22,545 nt of DNA from UMGS1781 sp045628105 (GCA_045628105.1 JAZQOX010000004.1:1-22545), one strand, 5' to 3'; shown: positions 1-8,109, numbered from the stretch's first letter. Made by a program: numbers and translations. The notes: generated by a model from the letters alone, not told the origin.

Positions 1-786
1 GAAAATTACAATGAAACAACAGTTAAAGACTATAGTTTATATTTGGGAGACATAACTCTAACAAAAGGGAGACTACCAGAGAACGACTATGAGGTAATTG
101 TAAATAAAAATTTCCAAGAAGAAATGAAATTAAACAAACCAATTAAAGCTGAAGTAAATGGAAATCAATTAATAGTTGTTGGATATTACGAAAGCATAAG
201 TAATAGACAAGATTATTTAACAAACAATAATACAGTAAAATATGATGTAATAAACAAAAGTAATGGACTTATGATATGTCCAAAAAATAAAGAAAAAGTA
301 ATGAATATATTTAGAAATGAATATAAATTAAATGTTATTGATAGATATGAAAAGGACAAACAAACATATTTAGAAAATAAACATTCAGAAATTAAAAGTG
401 CTGTAACTTTTGCAGCAATAATGCTTATAATCTCACTAATTGAAATTTATTTAATGATAAGATCATCATTCCTATCAAGAATAAAAGAAGTTGGTATTTT
501 AAGAGCAATTGGAATAAAAAAATTAGATATATATAGAATGTTTACCGGAGAAATTATTGCCATTACGACAGTTGCATCTCTACCCGGAATAATATTTATG
601 GCGTACATTCTAAGACAAGTATTAAAAATTCCATATATTAATACAATGTTTATAGTAAATATTAAAACAACAGGGATTGCAATAATACTTATTTATGTAT
701 TTAATATGCTAATAGGACTAATACCTTTATATAGAGTACTTAGAAAGACACCATCACAAATACTTGCAAGACATGATGTTCAATAA
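1..786 (+). CDS. ABC transporter permease, FtsX-like C-terminal part (5' end outside window)
   Basis: The reading frame is open from the first base, so this is the C-terminal ~261 residues of a longer membrane protein. A TTG at position 43 is only an internal leucine codon in that open frame. After a soluble extracytoplasmic segment (about the first 135 residues) come three hydrophobic segments: one around AVTFAAIMLIISLIEIYLMI, one around GEIIAITTVASLPGIIFMAY, and one around TTGIAIILIYVFNMLIGLIPL. Between the first two lies the sequence IKEVGILRAIGIKKLDI, the cytoplasmic signature of FtsX/MacB-type permeases that contacts the ATPase. The family exports lipids or peptides, or transmits force, together with an ATP-binding subunit. 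The substrate cannot be read here. The stop is followed at once by a strong hairpin, so this is probably the last gene of its operon. The family call is firm; the function is open. Confidence 0.88.
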   Translation, partial: ENYNETTVKDYSLYLGDITLTKGRLPENDYEVIVNKNFQEEMKLNKPIKAEVNGNQLIVVGYYESISNRQDYLTNNNTVKYDVINKSNGLMICPKNKEKVMNIFRNEYKLNVIDRYEKDKQTYLENKHSEIKSAVTFAAIMLIISLIEIYLMIRSSFLSRIKEVGILRAIGIKKLDIYRMFTGEIIAITTVASLPGIIFMAYILRQVLKIPYINTMFIVNIKTTGIAIILIYVFNMLIGLIPLYRVLRKTPSQILARHDVQ

Positions 787-792
787 ATAAAT

Positions 793-823
793 GTTCTTTT
801 TGGGGACAGGCCCCAAAAAGAAC
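793..823 (+). terminator. Perfect 13-bp hairpin after the permease gene
   Basis: GTTCTTTTTGGGG (793-805) pairs perfectly with CCCCAAAAAGAAC (811-823) around the loop ACAGG. It begins seven bases after the permease stop. There is no classical run of T downstream (AAAATTTG follows), so it may terminate weakly, protect the 3' end, or be a palindromic repeat unit and not a true intrinsic terminator. Confidence 0.6.
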
Positions 824-859
824 AAAATTTGTTTATTTTAAAAAATATTATTAAAATAC

Positions 860-888
860 TACACAAACCCTAAAAAGTGTGGTACAAT
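860..888 (+). promoter_or_regulatory. Putative sigma-A promoter for the YebC-family gene
   Basis: The -10 hexamer TACAAT lies at 883-888, 17 bases after TACACA (860-865), a 4/6 match to the -35 consensus. The predicted start near 895 would leave a ~37-base leader containing the GGAGG ribosome binding site. The weak -35 makes this tentative. Confidence 0.45.
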
Positions 889-931
889 AGTATTTGGTAA
901 ATTATTCAAATATTAGTTAGGAGGAATAAAT

Positions 932-1657
932 ATGTCAGGACATTCAAAATGGCATAACATACAAGCAAAAAAAGGTAAAGCAGATGCAGCAAGAGGAAAA
1001 GTATTTACAAAATTAGGAAGAGAATTATTAATGGCTGTTAAGCAAGGTGGACCAGATCCAGCAGGAAACTCAAAACTAAAAGATGTTATATCAAAATGTA
1101 AAGCAAATAACATGCCAAATGATACAATTGCAAATGCAATAAAAAAAGCTGCAGGAGCAGGAAATAGCGAAAACTATGAAGAAATTACATACGAGGGATA
1201 TGGACCAAATGGTGTTGCTATAATTGTTAATGCATCAACAGATAACAAAAATAGAACAGCTGCTGATGTTAGACATGTTTTTGATAAATTCGGTGGAAAC
1301 CTTGGAACAAGTGGATGCGTTTCATACATGTTTGAAAAGAAAGGCGTTATCGTTATAGAAAAGGCATCTACAGATATGACAGAAGATGATCTAATGATGC
1401 TTGCTTTAGAAAATGGTGCTGAAAACTTAGAAAGCGATGAAGAATTTTATGAAATTACATGTGCTCCATCAGACTTTTCTAGTTTAAGCGAAGCATTAGA
1501 AAAAAACAATTTAAGCTTTATAGAAGCTGATGTAAAAATGGTTCCAAACAATTACGTAGCATTAGATGAAAACGGGGTAAGAAGAATGGAATTAATTCTA
1601 GAAAAACTAGATGAATTAGACGATGTAATTGATATATATCATAACTGGGAAGAATAA
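932..1657 (+). CDS. YebC/PmpR family DNA-binding regulatory protein
   Basis: 241 residues, the usual length of the YebC/PmpR family. It opens with the hallmark sequence MSGHSKWHNIQAKKGKADAA (residues 1-20), followed by GKVFTKLGRELLMAVKQGG. The middle has the conserved YEGYGPNGVAI and the GGNLGTSGCVSYMFEKKG segment. Family members are cytoplasmic three-domain proteins. Some bind DNA as transcription regulators, and recent work links others to relief of ribosome stalling at proline stretches, so regulator is the traditional label and may not be the main role. The start is fixed by GAGGAATAAAT just before ATG. It is a single-gene unit with its own promoter and a shared terminator facing galM. 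The family call is certain; the exact role in this organism is not. Confidence 0.95.
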   Translation: MSGHSKWHNIQAKKGKADAARGKVFTKLGRELLMAVKQGGPDPAGNSKLKDVISKCKANNMPNDTIANAIKKAAGAGNSENYEEITYEGYGPNGVAIIVNASTDNKNRTAADVRHVFDKFGGNLGTSGCVSYMFEKKGVIVIEKASTDMTEDDLMMLALENGAENLESDEEFYEITCAPSDFSSLSEALEKNNLSFIEADVKMVPNNYVALDENGVRRMELILEKLDELDDVIDIYHNWEE

Positions 1658-1662
1658 ATAAT

Positions 1663-1695
1663 AAAAACAACTGCTATCTCAAGCAGTTGTTTTTT
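1663..1695. terminator. Bidirectional terminator between yebC-family gene and galM
   Basis: AACAACTGCT and AGCAGTTGTT form a stem (core 1667-1675 with 1682-1690, loop ATCTCA), flanked by a run of A on the left and of T on the right. It therefore has a U-tract in either direction. It sits between the stops of two convergent genes (1657 and 1698) and should end both transcripts. Confidence 0.88.
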
Positions 1696-1697
1696 AT

Positions 1698-2759
1698 TTA
1701 TATATTTGTTATAAATTTGTAAATTGTTGTTGAATGATATTTATCGCCAGCTTTTAAAATAGGTGAAGCAAAGTTAGGCTCATTTATTGAATTAGGAAGG
1801 AACCCTGTTTCCAAACATAAACCACTTCTATTTACATATGTATGATTTCCTTTCCCAACTTGAGGTATTTCGTCTATATAATTTCCAGCATAGAATTGTA
1901 AAGCTACACAATCTGTATAAACCTCCATAGAAATTCCGGATTTATCTGATTTAGCAATTGCAACTTTTTCTATACTATCAGTTTTTCTATCAAGAAGAAA
2001 GCTATGATCATATCCTTTAGTTTTAACCATTTGGTCAAAAGCTGTTGTATCAATTTCGTCACCAAGACGTCTAAAAGAGGTAAAATCTAATGGTGTCCAT
2101 TTAACGCTTTGCAATTCACCAGTAGGAATTGATTCATCATCAATAATTGCAAATTTGTTACTATTAATTTGCAAATCATGATCAAGAATTGTACCACTAT
2201 CGTGTCCGTTTAAGTTGAAATAAGAGTGGTTAGTTAAATTTGCAACAGTATCTTTATCGGAAATTCCATCATAATCAATTTTTAATTCATTAGTATCTGT
2301 TAATGTATATGTAACACTAACATTGAAGTTTCCAGGATAGCCTTGATCCATATCAGGACTTAAAAGCATAAATTTTACAGAATTTGTAGCTTCGGAGATT
2401 TCATAATCCCATAATCTTTTTTGGTATCCATTAATACCACTGTGTAAATTATTTTTATTTCTTTCATTTTTATCTAGAAAATATTCTTGACCATTTATTT
2501 TAAATGTAGCGTTTTGAATACGGTTACCACTTCTACCAATAGTAGCACCAAAATAGCAGTGATTTATAATATAATCATCTAAATTATCAAATCCAAGAAC
2601 AACATCCCTAACATTTCCTTTATTATCAGGTACAAATATAGAAATAATTGTTGCACCTAAATTTGTGTAAACTGCTTTTAAACCATTATTATTTGTAACT
2701 TCAAATTTTGAAACTTGTTGATTGTTAACTTTACCAAAATCTTTAATTGAAATACTCAT
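1698..2759 (-). CDS. galM: Aldose 1-epimerase (mutarotase)
   Basis: 353 residues, full length for the family. The enzyme interconverts alpha and beta anomers of aldohexoses such as galactose and glucose in the cytoplasm, feeding sugar catabolism. Visible signatures are GRSGNRI (residues 76-82), LHSG with His106, TNHSYFNLNGH with the catalytic acid candidate His178, GYDHSFLLD, and CLETGFLPNSINEPNF with Glu317 as the catalytic base candidate. The start is set by AAGGAGG (minus strand, 2765-2771), which overlaps the stop of the upstream tmcAL gene. The spacing of 13 bases implies one transcript and possibly coupled translation. The pairing with a tRNA-modification gene has no obvious metabolic logic. 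No other galactose genes lie nearby, so the physiological sugar is not indicated. Confidence 0.94.
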   Translation of the reverse strand: MSISIKDFGKVNNQQVSKFEVTNNNGLKAVYTNLGATIISIFVPDNKGNVRDVVLGFDNLDDYIINHCYFGATIGRSGNRIQNATFKINGQEYFLDKNERNKNNLHSGINGYQKRLWDYEISEATNSVKFMLLSPDMDQGYPGNFNVSVTYTLTDTNELKIDYDGISDKDTVANLTNHSYFNLNGHDSGTILDHDLQINSNKFAIIDDESIPTGELQSVKWTPLDFTSFRRLGDEIDTTAFDQMVKTKGYDHSFLLDRKTDSIEKVAIAKSDKSGISMEVYTDCVALQFYAGNYIDEIPQVGKGNHTYVNRSGLCLETGFLPNSINEPNFASPILKAGDKYHSTTIYKFITNI

Positions 2760-2772
2760 AAAAATCCTCCTT

Positions 2773-3999
2773 TTAAATTACAAGTAGTTTAGTAGTATAG
2801 TCTAAATTTGCAATAGGCGTTTTTTGATATTTAAGTGTATAGATATTTGTTGCAAAAATGTCTTTTTCTAACATACTTTTTAAAGTTTTATTTGTATTTT
2901 CATCCATAAATTGTTTTACAGATGTAATTACCTTTAATTTTTTGTTACTTTTATGCAAACGAGAAAGCAATACTTTTCCATTATTATTTACACCAAGAAC
3001 ACGAACATAAGGTGTAGTTTTATCAAGACCTGCATAATCTTGTTTTGTAATTCCTAAAAGAACATAAAGTAATATTCTATTTATTCGAGTTAAAGTATAA
3101 CGTTTTGACTTAATCATGACAATAAGATCATTTAATTTGTTACAAGAGTTTGCAGCTTCTTTAATTTTAAATTCTAAACCTTCTGTAACATCCTGAATTT
3201 CAGAAATTTGTTCAATGTTCATGCATCTTAACTTATATATAATTTCAGATTCAAACTGAGAAATATCTAGAACAAAACGACCACTTCCTAATTCATCTTT
3301 TAAAATAGAGTAAGAAGTAGCAGGAACCAATTTTTTTATAGATTTTCTTTTTAAAAGCAACTCGCGAATAGCAGTTGCACTTGCAATATTTTCACCAGGT
3401 ATTTTGCTATTATAATCAGATTCAATGCGTTTAACTGTAATAGGTGTAATTTTATTTCCAGTTCTAATAATCTGTTTTATATATTCAATTGCTAAAATAT
3501 TATTGGAACCTGCCAAAACATTTGCAGAATTACGTATATCATTCATATATAAATGTAATGCGTTTTCACGAGCTTTAGGAAAAGATATTCCTTTAGACAA
3601 CTCATGATTTAACATAGTTACATATTCAGGAGGTTCTTTTATTAAAACCTCAGCAAATTGAGTTAGAATATCTAAATTTCCACATTCACTTCCAAAAGAA
3701 AGATAAGTGTCGCACTTTAAACTGTTTAAAATACTTACAGCACCATAGGCGAAATTTTCCGCACTTGAAATAGAATAAATAGTAGGTAATTCAATTACCA
3801 TATCAACACCAGATTTTAATGCCATTTCAGCACGAGCCCATTTGTTAATTAATGCGGTATTACCACGTTGCACGAAATTACCACTCATAATTGCAATAAC
3901 ATAATCAGGATTAACTTGCTGTATAGATTCATTTAATTGGTACAAATGCCCATTATGGAATGGGTTATATTCGCATATAATTGCTAAAATTTTGCTCAT
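2773..3999 (-). CDS. tmcAL: tRNA(Met) cytidine acetate ligase TmcAL (YlbM family)
   Basis: 408 residues, close to the ~415 of the Bacillus protein. TmcAL uses acetate and ATP to acetylate the wobble cytidine (C34) of elongator tRNA-Met, securing accurate AUG decoding. This differs from the acetyl-CoA-dependent TmcA of enterobacteria. The nucleotidyltransferase fold shows at the N-terminus: CEYNPFHNGH with the HxGH adenylate-binding motif at residues 15-18, then IMSGNFVQRG (37-46) and the VIELPTIYSISSAENFA segment. The start follows AAGGAGA on the minus strand. It heads a two-gene operon with galM and is transcribed divergently from rnhA across an 88-base gap. The older names for this family (YlbM, predicted nucleotidyltransferase) refer to the same protein. 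The call is confident. Confidence 0.94.
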   Translation of the reverse strand: MSKILAIICEYNPFHNGHLYQLNESIQQVNPDYVIAIMSGNFVQRGNTALINKWARAEMALKSGVDMVIELPTIYSISSAENFAYGAVSILNSLKCDTYLSFGSECGNLDILTQFAEVLIKEPPEYVTMLNHELSKGISFPKARENALHLYMNDIRNSANVLAGSNNILAIEYIKQIIRTGNKITPITVKRIESDYNSKIPGENIASATAIRELLLKRKSIKKLVPATSYSILKDELGSGRFVLDISQFESEIIYKLRCMNIEQISEIQDVTEGLEFKIKEAANSCNKLNDLIVMIKSKRYTLTRINRILLYVLLGITKQDYAGLDKTTPYVRVLGVNNNGKVLLSRLHKSNKKLKVITSVKQFMDENTNKTLKSMLEKDIFATNIYTLKYQKTPIANLDYTTKLLVI

Positions 4000-4016
4000 T
4001 AATTTCTCCTTATATA

Positions 4017-4046
4017 TTGATTTTCTTTAATAATTATTGATATAAT
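4017..4046 (+). promoter_or_regulatory. Promoter for rnhA
   Basis: A perfect -10 TATAAT (4041-4046) lies 18 bases after TTGATT (4017-4022). It is the only good plus-strand promoter between tmcAL and rnhA. The -10 overlaps the minus-strand -10 described in the next entry. Confidence 0.6.
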
Positions 4047-4070
4047 ATCACAAGAATTGAAAAAAAACAA
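4042..4070 (-). promoter_or_regulatory. Putative divergent promoter for tmcAL-galM
   Basis: On the minus strand TATTAT (plus coordinates 4042-4047) sits 17 bases downstream of TTGTTT (4065-4070). The two divergent -10 boxes share five of six bases, so only one polymerase could occupy the site at a time. The -35 match is weak. Confidence 0.4.
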
Positions 4071-4087
4071 TTAGTTTCGGAGGTAAA

Positions 4088-4523
4088 ATGGAAAAAGTAG
4101 TAATATATACAGATGGAGCTTGTTCACGGAAATCCAGGGCCTGGAGGATGGGGCACAATTTTAATGTATAAAGAAAGTAAAAAGGAAATAAGTGGATATA
4201 AAGAATTAACAACTAATAATGTAATGGAAATTACAGCTGTAATTGAAGGATTAAAACAACTTAAAATTAGTTGTGATGTTGATATATATAGTGACAGTGC
4301 ATATGTTGTAAATGCTTTTAACAACAAATGGATTGCAGGATGGGTAAAAAACAACTGGAGAAACTCAAGTAAAGAACCAGTAAAAAACAAAGAACTATGG
4401 CAAGAACTAATAGAACTTGTAAACAAACATAATGTTAAATTTATTAAGGTAAAAGGTCACAGCGATAATGAATATAACAATAGGTGTGATGAGCTTGCAA
4501 GAAATGCAATCAAAAATATGTAG
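4088..4523 (+). pseudogene. rnhA: Ribonuclease HI, frameshifted near the N-terminus
   Basis: RNase HI cleaves the RNA strand of RNA-DNA hybrids. Here the gene is in two frames. The ATG at 4088, four bases after GGAGGT, reads MEKVVIYTDGACS and contains the first catalytic aspartate (TDGAC). One extra C at about 4127 then shifts the frame. Removing it gives the family sequence SGNPGPGGWGTILMY without a break. The second frame carries the other catalytic acids: Glu in NNVMEITAVIEG, Asp in IYSDSAYVVNA and Asp in NRCDELARNA, ending at 4523. An ATG at 4113 opens the second frame, but it lacks a ribosome binding site and the first catalytic aspartate, so a protein from there should be inactive. The intact product would be ~144 residues, a normal length. 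A sequencing or assembly error, a recent mutation, or frameshifting could explain this. Since everything downstream is well conserved, an error or very recent event is likeliest. Confidence 0.88.
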
Positions 4524-4537
4524 AATATATAAAATTT

Positions 4538-4708
4538 GATTTTAAAATTAAAATTCTGCAAGCGAGGGGTTCGAAATGTATTGAGCATAGGAGTTCTAAA
4601 AATTTTATGGAAAAGTTGTCGGTAAGCTGAAAGGGAACCATAAAATTTTATAGAACTCCTGCGAAAGAAATGAGACAACTGAGCTGAAAGAAATTTAAAT
4701 TTAAAATC
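4538..4708 (+). repeat. Family A structured repeat, copy 1
   Basis: A 171-bp intergenic element. The A+T-rich arms 4538-4555 and 4691-4708 are complementary at 16 of 18 positions. Inside are the conserved AAGCGAGGGGTTCGAAA (4560-4576) and a 22-bp hairpin from 4589-4610 paired with 4638-4660, with one bulged base. The 27-base loop carries AGTTGTC (4614-4620), which is complementary to GACAACT (4674-4680) beyond the hairpin and so could form a pseudoknot. The element ends in the conserved GACAACTGAGCTGAAA. Compared with copies 2-4, several stem pairs change on both sides at once (TATGG/CCATA here, TACGG/CCGTA in copies 2 and 3; GGAGTTCT/AGAACTCC here, GAAGTTCT/AGAACTTC elsewhere). It lies between rnhA and the EndoQ gene and holds no plausible reading frame. 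Confidence 0.85.
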
Positions 4709-4763
4709 ATAAAATATATACTGAAACAGTTATTGATAAAATGAAATTGAAAGAAGTGATTAA

Positions 4764-5954
4764 ATGTACGAAGTATTTGCTGACTTACACATACACATAG
4801 GAAGAAGTGAAAATAATAAACCAATAAAAATAACAGCTGCTAGATCATTAAATTTTGCTAATATTGCAAAAGAATGTGTTGATAGAAAAGGAATAAATAT
4901 AGCAGGAATAATCGATTGTGCATCACCTTATGTAATAGAAGATATTGAAAACTTTTTAGCAACAGGTGAAGCTTATGAGATAAAAGATGGGGGAATTATA
5001 TACAAAGATAAAGTATGTATAATTTTAGGAAGTGAAATTGAAACTTCTGAAGAAGGAATAAATGGCAAATGTGGAAGTGCACATAATTTATGCTATTTTC
5101 CATATTTGAAGGATATAAAAGCATTCTCAAATGAAATGAGTAAGCATATAAAAAATATAACATTAAGCTCACAGAGAGCAAATATTTCAGCTTATGAATT
5201 AATTGACATTGTTGAAAAACATAATGGTATTCTAATACCAGCCCATTGTTTTACTCCACATAAAAGCTTTTATGGAAATTGTACAGATAGATTAGAAAAG
5301 ATTTTTAAAGAAAAATTCAACAAAGTCTTTGCAATAGAACTTGGATTAAGTGCAGATACAAATTTAGCAGATCACATTTCAGAACTTGAAACAAGAACTT
5401 TTGTAACAAATTCTGATGCACATTCACTTCCAAAGATTGCAAGAGAATACAATAAAATAATGGTTGAAGATATAAGCTTTAAAGAGCTTGTTAAAGCATT
5501 AAAAAATGAAGACAACAGAAAAATTATTGCAAATTACGGAATGGATCCAAAACTTGGAAAATATCATAGAACTTATTGCGAGGAATGTGGCAAAAATATA
5601 CCTGGTAATGCACCAGTAACTAAATGTGATACATGCGCAAGTAAAAATATTACAATGGGAGTTTATGATAGAATTCAAGTAATAAAAGACAAAAAAGAAA
5701 GCAAAAGTCCAGCAAACAGACCGGTATATAACTATCAAATTCCACTTACTTTTATACCAGGACTTGGAAACAAAACAGTAGAAAAATTAATAAATACCTT
5801 TGAAACAGAAATGAACATTCTACATAAAATGTCTTTTGATGATTTAGAAGCAGTTGTTGGAGAAAAAAATGCAACGAATATTATAAAGGCAAGAGAAGGA
5901 AAACTTAGTATTCAAGCCGGTGGCGGTGGAAACTACGGAAAAATAGGAGAATAA
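4764..5954 (+). CDS. EndoQ-like PHP-domain endonuclease with zinc ribbon and helix-hairpin-helix
   Basis: 396 residues. The N-terminal PHP phosphoesterase domain starts with FADLHIHIGRS (His9 and His11 as metal ligands) and continues with GSEIET, PAHCFTPHKSFYG and TNSDAHS. A four-cysteine zinc ribbon follows (Cys272, Cys275, Cys288, Cys291), then a helix-hairpin-helix, IPGLGNKTVEKLI. This order is that of endonuclease Q, which nicks DNA on the 5' side of deaminated bases (uracil, hypoxanthine) and abasic sites. EndoQ was characterised in Thermococcales and later in a Bacillus. The protein is cytoplasmic and needs divalent metals. Family A copy 1 lies upstream and topB lies 51 bases downstream in the same direction, so the two DNA-processing genes may be cotranscribed. 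The ribosome binding site (AAGAAGTGA) is modest. The domain architecture is clear; the exact substrate is inferred from the family. Confidence 0.88.
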   Translation: MYEVFADLHIHIGRSENNKPIKITAARSLNFANIAKECVDRKGINIAGIIDCASPYVIEDIENFLATGEAYEIKDGGIIYKDKVCIILGSEIETSEEGINGKCGSAHNLCYFPYLKDIKAFSNEMSKHIKNITLSSQRANISAYELIDIVEKHNGILIPAHCFTPHKSFYGNCTDRLEKIFKEKFNKVFAIELGLSADTNLADHISELETRTFVTNSDAHSLPKIAREYNKIMVEDISFKELVKALKNEDNRKIIANYGMDPKLGKYHRTYCEECGKNIPGNAPVTKCDTCASKNITMGVYDRIQVIKDKKESKSPANRPVYNYQIPLTFIPGLGNKTVEKLINTFETEMNILHKMSFDDLEAVVGEKNATNIIKAREGKLSIQAGGGGNYGKIGE

Positions 5955-6005
5955 TAATTTGGTTACTTAAGACAATTTAAGTAAATGACAATAATAGGTG
6001 AAAAA

Positions 6006-7898
6006 ATGAAAAAATTACTGATAACAGAAAAACCCTCAGTAGCAATGGAATTTGCAAAGGTTCTAAAACTTGGGAATAATAGAAAAGACGGATATATAGA
6101 AAATGAAGAATGGATTATAACATGGTGTGTTGGACATTTAGTAACAATGTCATACCCGGAAAAATATGATGAGAATCTAAAATTTTGGAGACTGGACACG
6201 CTACCATTTATACCAGAAGAATTTAAATATGAGATTCTTCCTGCCACTCAAAGACAATTTGAAATTGTTAAAAAATTATTACAAAGAGAAGACGTTGGTG
6301 AAATATATAATGCAGGAGACTCTGGACGAGAAGGAGAATACATACAAAGATTAGTATTTATGATGGCGGAACCGAACCCTAAAGCTATTATGAAGAGAGT
6401 GTGGATAGATTCACAAACAGAAGAAGAAATTTTAAGGGGAATAAATGAAGCAAAAAATTTAACAGAATATAATAGCCTAAGTGATTCAGCATACTTAAGA
6501 GCAAAAGAAGACTACTTAATAGGAATAAACTTTTCAAGATTACTTTCTATAATTTATGGTAGAAAATTAGCACAAACAATAAATGAAGACAAAGCTTCAA
6601 TATCAATAGGCAGAGTAATGACATGTGTTCTAGGAATGATTGTTTCAAGAGAAAGAGAGATAAGAAATTTTGTAAAAACAAAGTACTATAAAATTAATGC
6701 AAATTTTGATGGATTTGAAGCTGAATGGAAGGTTAACGAAAAATCAAAAGTATTTGATACTCCAAAGTTATACAATGAAACAGGATTCAAAAAAGAAGAA
6801 GATGCTAAAGAATTGATAGAAAGCTTAAAAGATAAAAAAGGTGTAATAACAGAACTTAAAAAATCAAAACAAAAAGAAAATGCTCCACTTTTATTTAACC
6901 TAGCTGAAATACAGAACGAATGCACAAAAAGATTCAAAATAAAACCAGATGAAACATTAGAAATAATTCAAAGCTTATATGAAAAAAAATTAGTAACATA
7001 TCCAAGAACAGATGCAAGAGTATTATCAACAGCCGTTGCAAAAGAAATTGGTAAAAACTTAAATGGACTTGCTAAAAATCTGAAGGATGATGAAGAAATA
7101 AATGGATATATAACTAAAATGCTTGATGAAAAATATCCAACCAATAATTTAGCTAAAACAAAATATGTTAATGATAGTAAAATAACAGACCATTATGCAA
7201 TTATCCCAACAGGACAAGGGTTCGAGAATTACTCAAAATTACCAGAGTTACAAAAAGAAGTTTATAGAGTAATTGCTAAAAGATTTTTGGCAATATTTTA
7301 TCCAGCTGCAGAGTTTAACAAAATAAATGTAACTGTAAATATTGAGAACGAAACATTTTATGCAACGGAAAAAGTTTGCACAAATATTGGATATTTGGAA
7401 GTTCTAAAACAAAAAGAAAGCAAAGAAGAAGCAAACGAGAATTTAAAAGATCTAAAAAAAGGACAAGAACTTGAAGTAAAAGAATTAACAATAAAGGAAG
7501 CAGAAACAACACCCCCTTCAAGATATAATTCTGGCAATCTAATTCTTGCAATGGAAAATGCAGGGAAATTAATAGAGGACGAAGAATTAAGGGAACAGAT
7601 AAAAGGGGCTGGAATTGGAACAAGTGCAACAAGAGGAGAAATTATTAAAAAACTTGAAAAGATAAAACATATTGAAATAAACTCAAAAACACAAATTGTA
7701 ACACCAACAGTAAAAGGAGAAGCAATTTATGATGTTGTGGACAAATCAATGCCAGATATGCTAAATCCAAAACTAACAGCAAGCTGGGAAAAAGGACTAG
7801 ACATGGTAGCAAGAAAAGAAATAGAACCAGAAGAATTCATGACAAAACTAAAAAAATACATAAGGAACAAATTTGATAAATTTATATATAAAGGGTGA
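6006..7898 (+). CDS. topB: DNA topoisomerase III (type IA)
   Basis: 630 residues from the chosen ATG. It relaxes or decatenates DNA by single-strand passage, resolving replication and recombination intermediates. The Toprim domain shows KKLLITEKPSVA with catalytic Glu8, and NAGDSGREGEYI with Asp105. The active-site tyrosine is Tyr332 in VTYPRTDARVLS. The later core motif GAGIGTSATRGEIIKKL is present. There is no cysteine-rich C-terminal zinc region, as is normal for topoisomerase III and unlike topoisomerase I. An in-frame ATG lies seven codons upstream at 5985 but has no ribosome binding site, whereas AGGTGA stands just before 6006. It follows the EndoQ-like gene by 51 bases. Such genes occur both in chromosomes and on mobile elements; the neighbours and composition here look chromosomal. 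Confidence 0.93.
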   Translation: MKKLLITEKPSVAMEFAKVLKLGNNRKDGYIENEEWIITWCVGHLVTMSYPEKYDENLKFWRLDTLPFIPEEFKYEILPATQRQFEIVKKLLQREDVGEIYNAGDSGREGEYIQRLVFMMAEPNPKAIMKRVWIDSQTEEEILRGINEAKNLTEYNSLSDSAYLRAKEDYLIGINFSRLLSIIYGRKLAQTINEDKASISIGRVMTCVLGMIVSREREIRNFVKTKYYKINANFDGFEAEWKVNEKSKVFDTPKLYNETGFKKEEDAKELIESLKDKKGVITELKKSKQKENAPLLFNLAEIQNECTKRFKIKPDETLEIIQSLYEKKLVTYPRTDARVLSTAVAKEIGKNLNGLAKNLKDDEEINGYITKMLDEKYPTNNLAKTKYVNDSKITDHYAIIPTGQGFENYSKLPELQKEVYRVIAKRFLAIFYPAAEFNKINVTVNIENETFYATEKVCTNIGYLEVLKQKESKEEANENLKDLKKGQELEVKELTIKEAETTPPSRYNSGNLILAMENAGKLIEDEELREQIKGAGIGTSATRGEIIKKLEKIKHIEINSKTQIVTPTVKGEAIYDVVDKSMPDMLNPKLTASWEKGLDMVARKEIEPEEFMTKLKKYIRNKFDKFIYKG

Positions 7899-7905
7899 GA
7901 ATATA

Positions 7906-8079
7906 AATCTTTTAATTAATAATTATTTCAGCTCAGTTATCTCACTCCATTTCATAGAAGTTCTAAAAAATTTTACGGTTCCCTTTCGCCTTATCGACAA
8001 CTTTTCCGTAAACTTTTTAAGAACTTCTAATTTATTTCGTTTCGAACCCCTCGCTTGCATAATTTTTAATTAAAAGATT
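7906..8079 (-). repeat. Family A structured repeat, copy 2 (inverted)
   Basis: 174 bp, the mirror orientation of copies 1 and 3. The arms 7906-7925 and 8060-8079 are complementary at 19 of 20 positions and share AATCTTTTAATTAA with copy 3, so copies 2 and 3 are the closest pair. The central hairpin pairs 7955-7978 with 8006-8029 (22 of 24). The loop segment (minus strand AGTTGTC, 7996-8002) matches 7935-7941 with one G-U pair. The small apical hairpin TCG/CGA is kept. The conserved AAGCGAGGGGTTCGAAA reads on the minus strand (8040-8056). It fills much of the 357-base gap after topB. A 66-codon frame crossing it (7873-8073) is not a gene. Confidence 0.85.
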
Positions 8080-8109
8080 TAATAGATATGTAAGATAAAT
8101 GTAAAAAAT

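Noticed and set aside
4113..4523. RNase HI starting at ATG 4113 as an intact gene
   Set aside because: No ribosome binding site precedes it, and the first catalytic aspartate and first strand lie in the other frame, which starts at 4088 with a good site.
4560..4576. tRNA-like T-loop sequence GGTTCGAAA in family A elements, and GCTCAGTTG on the other strand resembling a D arm
   Set aside because: The bases around TTCGAA do not form a T stem, and no acceptor or anticodon arm can be drawn, so a tRNA or a tRNA-derived origin is not supported.
5985..6005. Upstream ATG start for topB
   Set aside because: It adds seven residues ahead of the conserved MKKLLITEKPS start and has no ribosome binding site, whereas AGGTGA precedes 6006.
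7873..8073. 66-codon plus-strand frame after topB
   Set aside because: It overlaps the topB end and runs through the family A element, where sequence is explained by base pairing and not by coding.
8040..8079. Possible attachment-site core or phage integration site at the family A ends
   Set aside because: No integrase, no direct repeats and no phage-like genes are present in the window.
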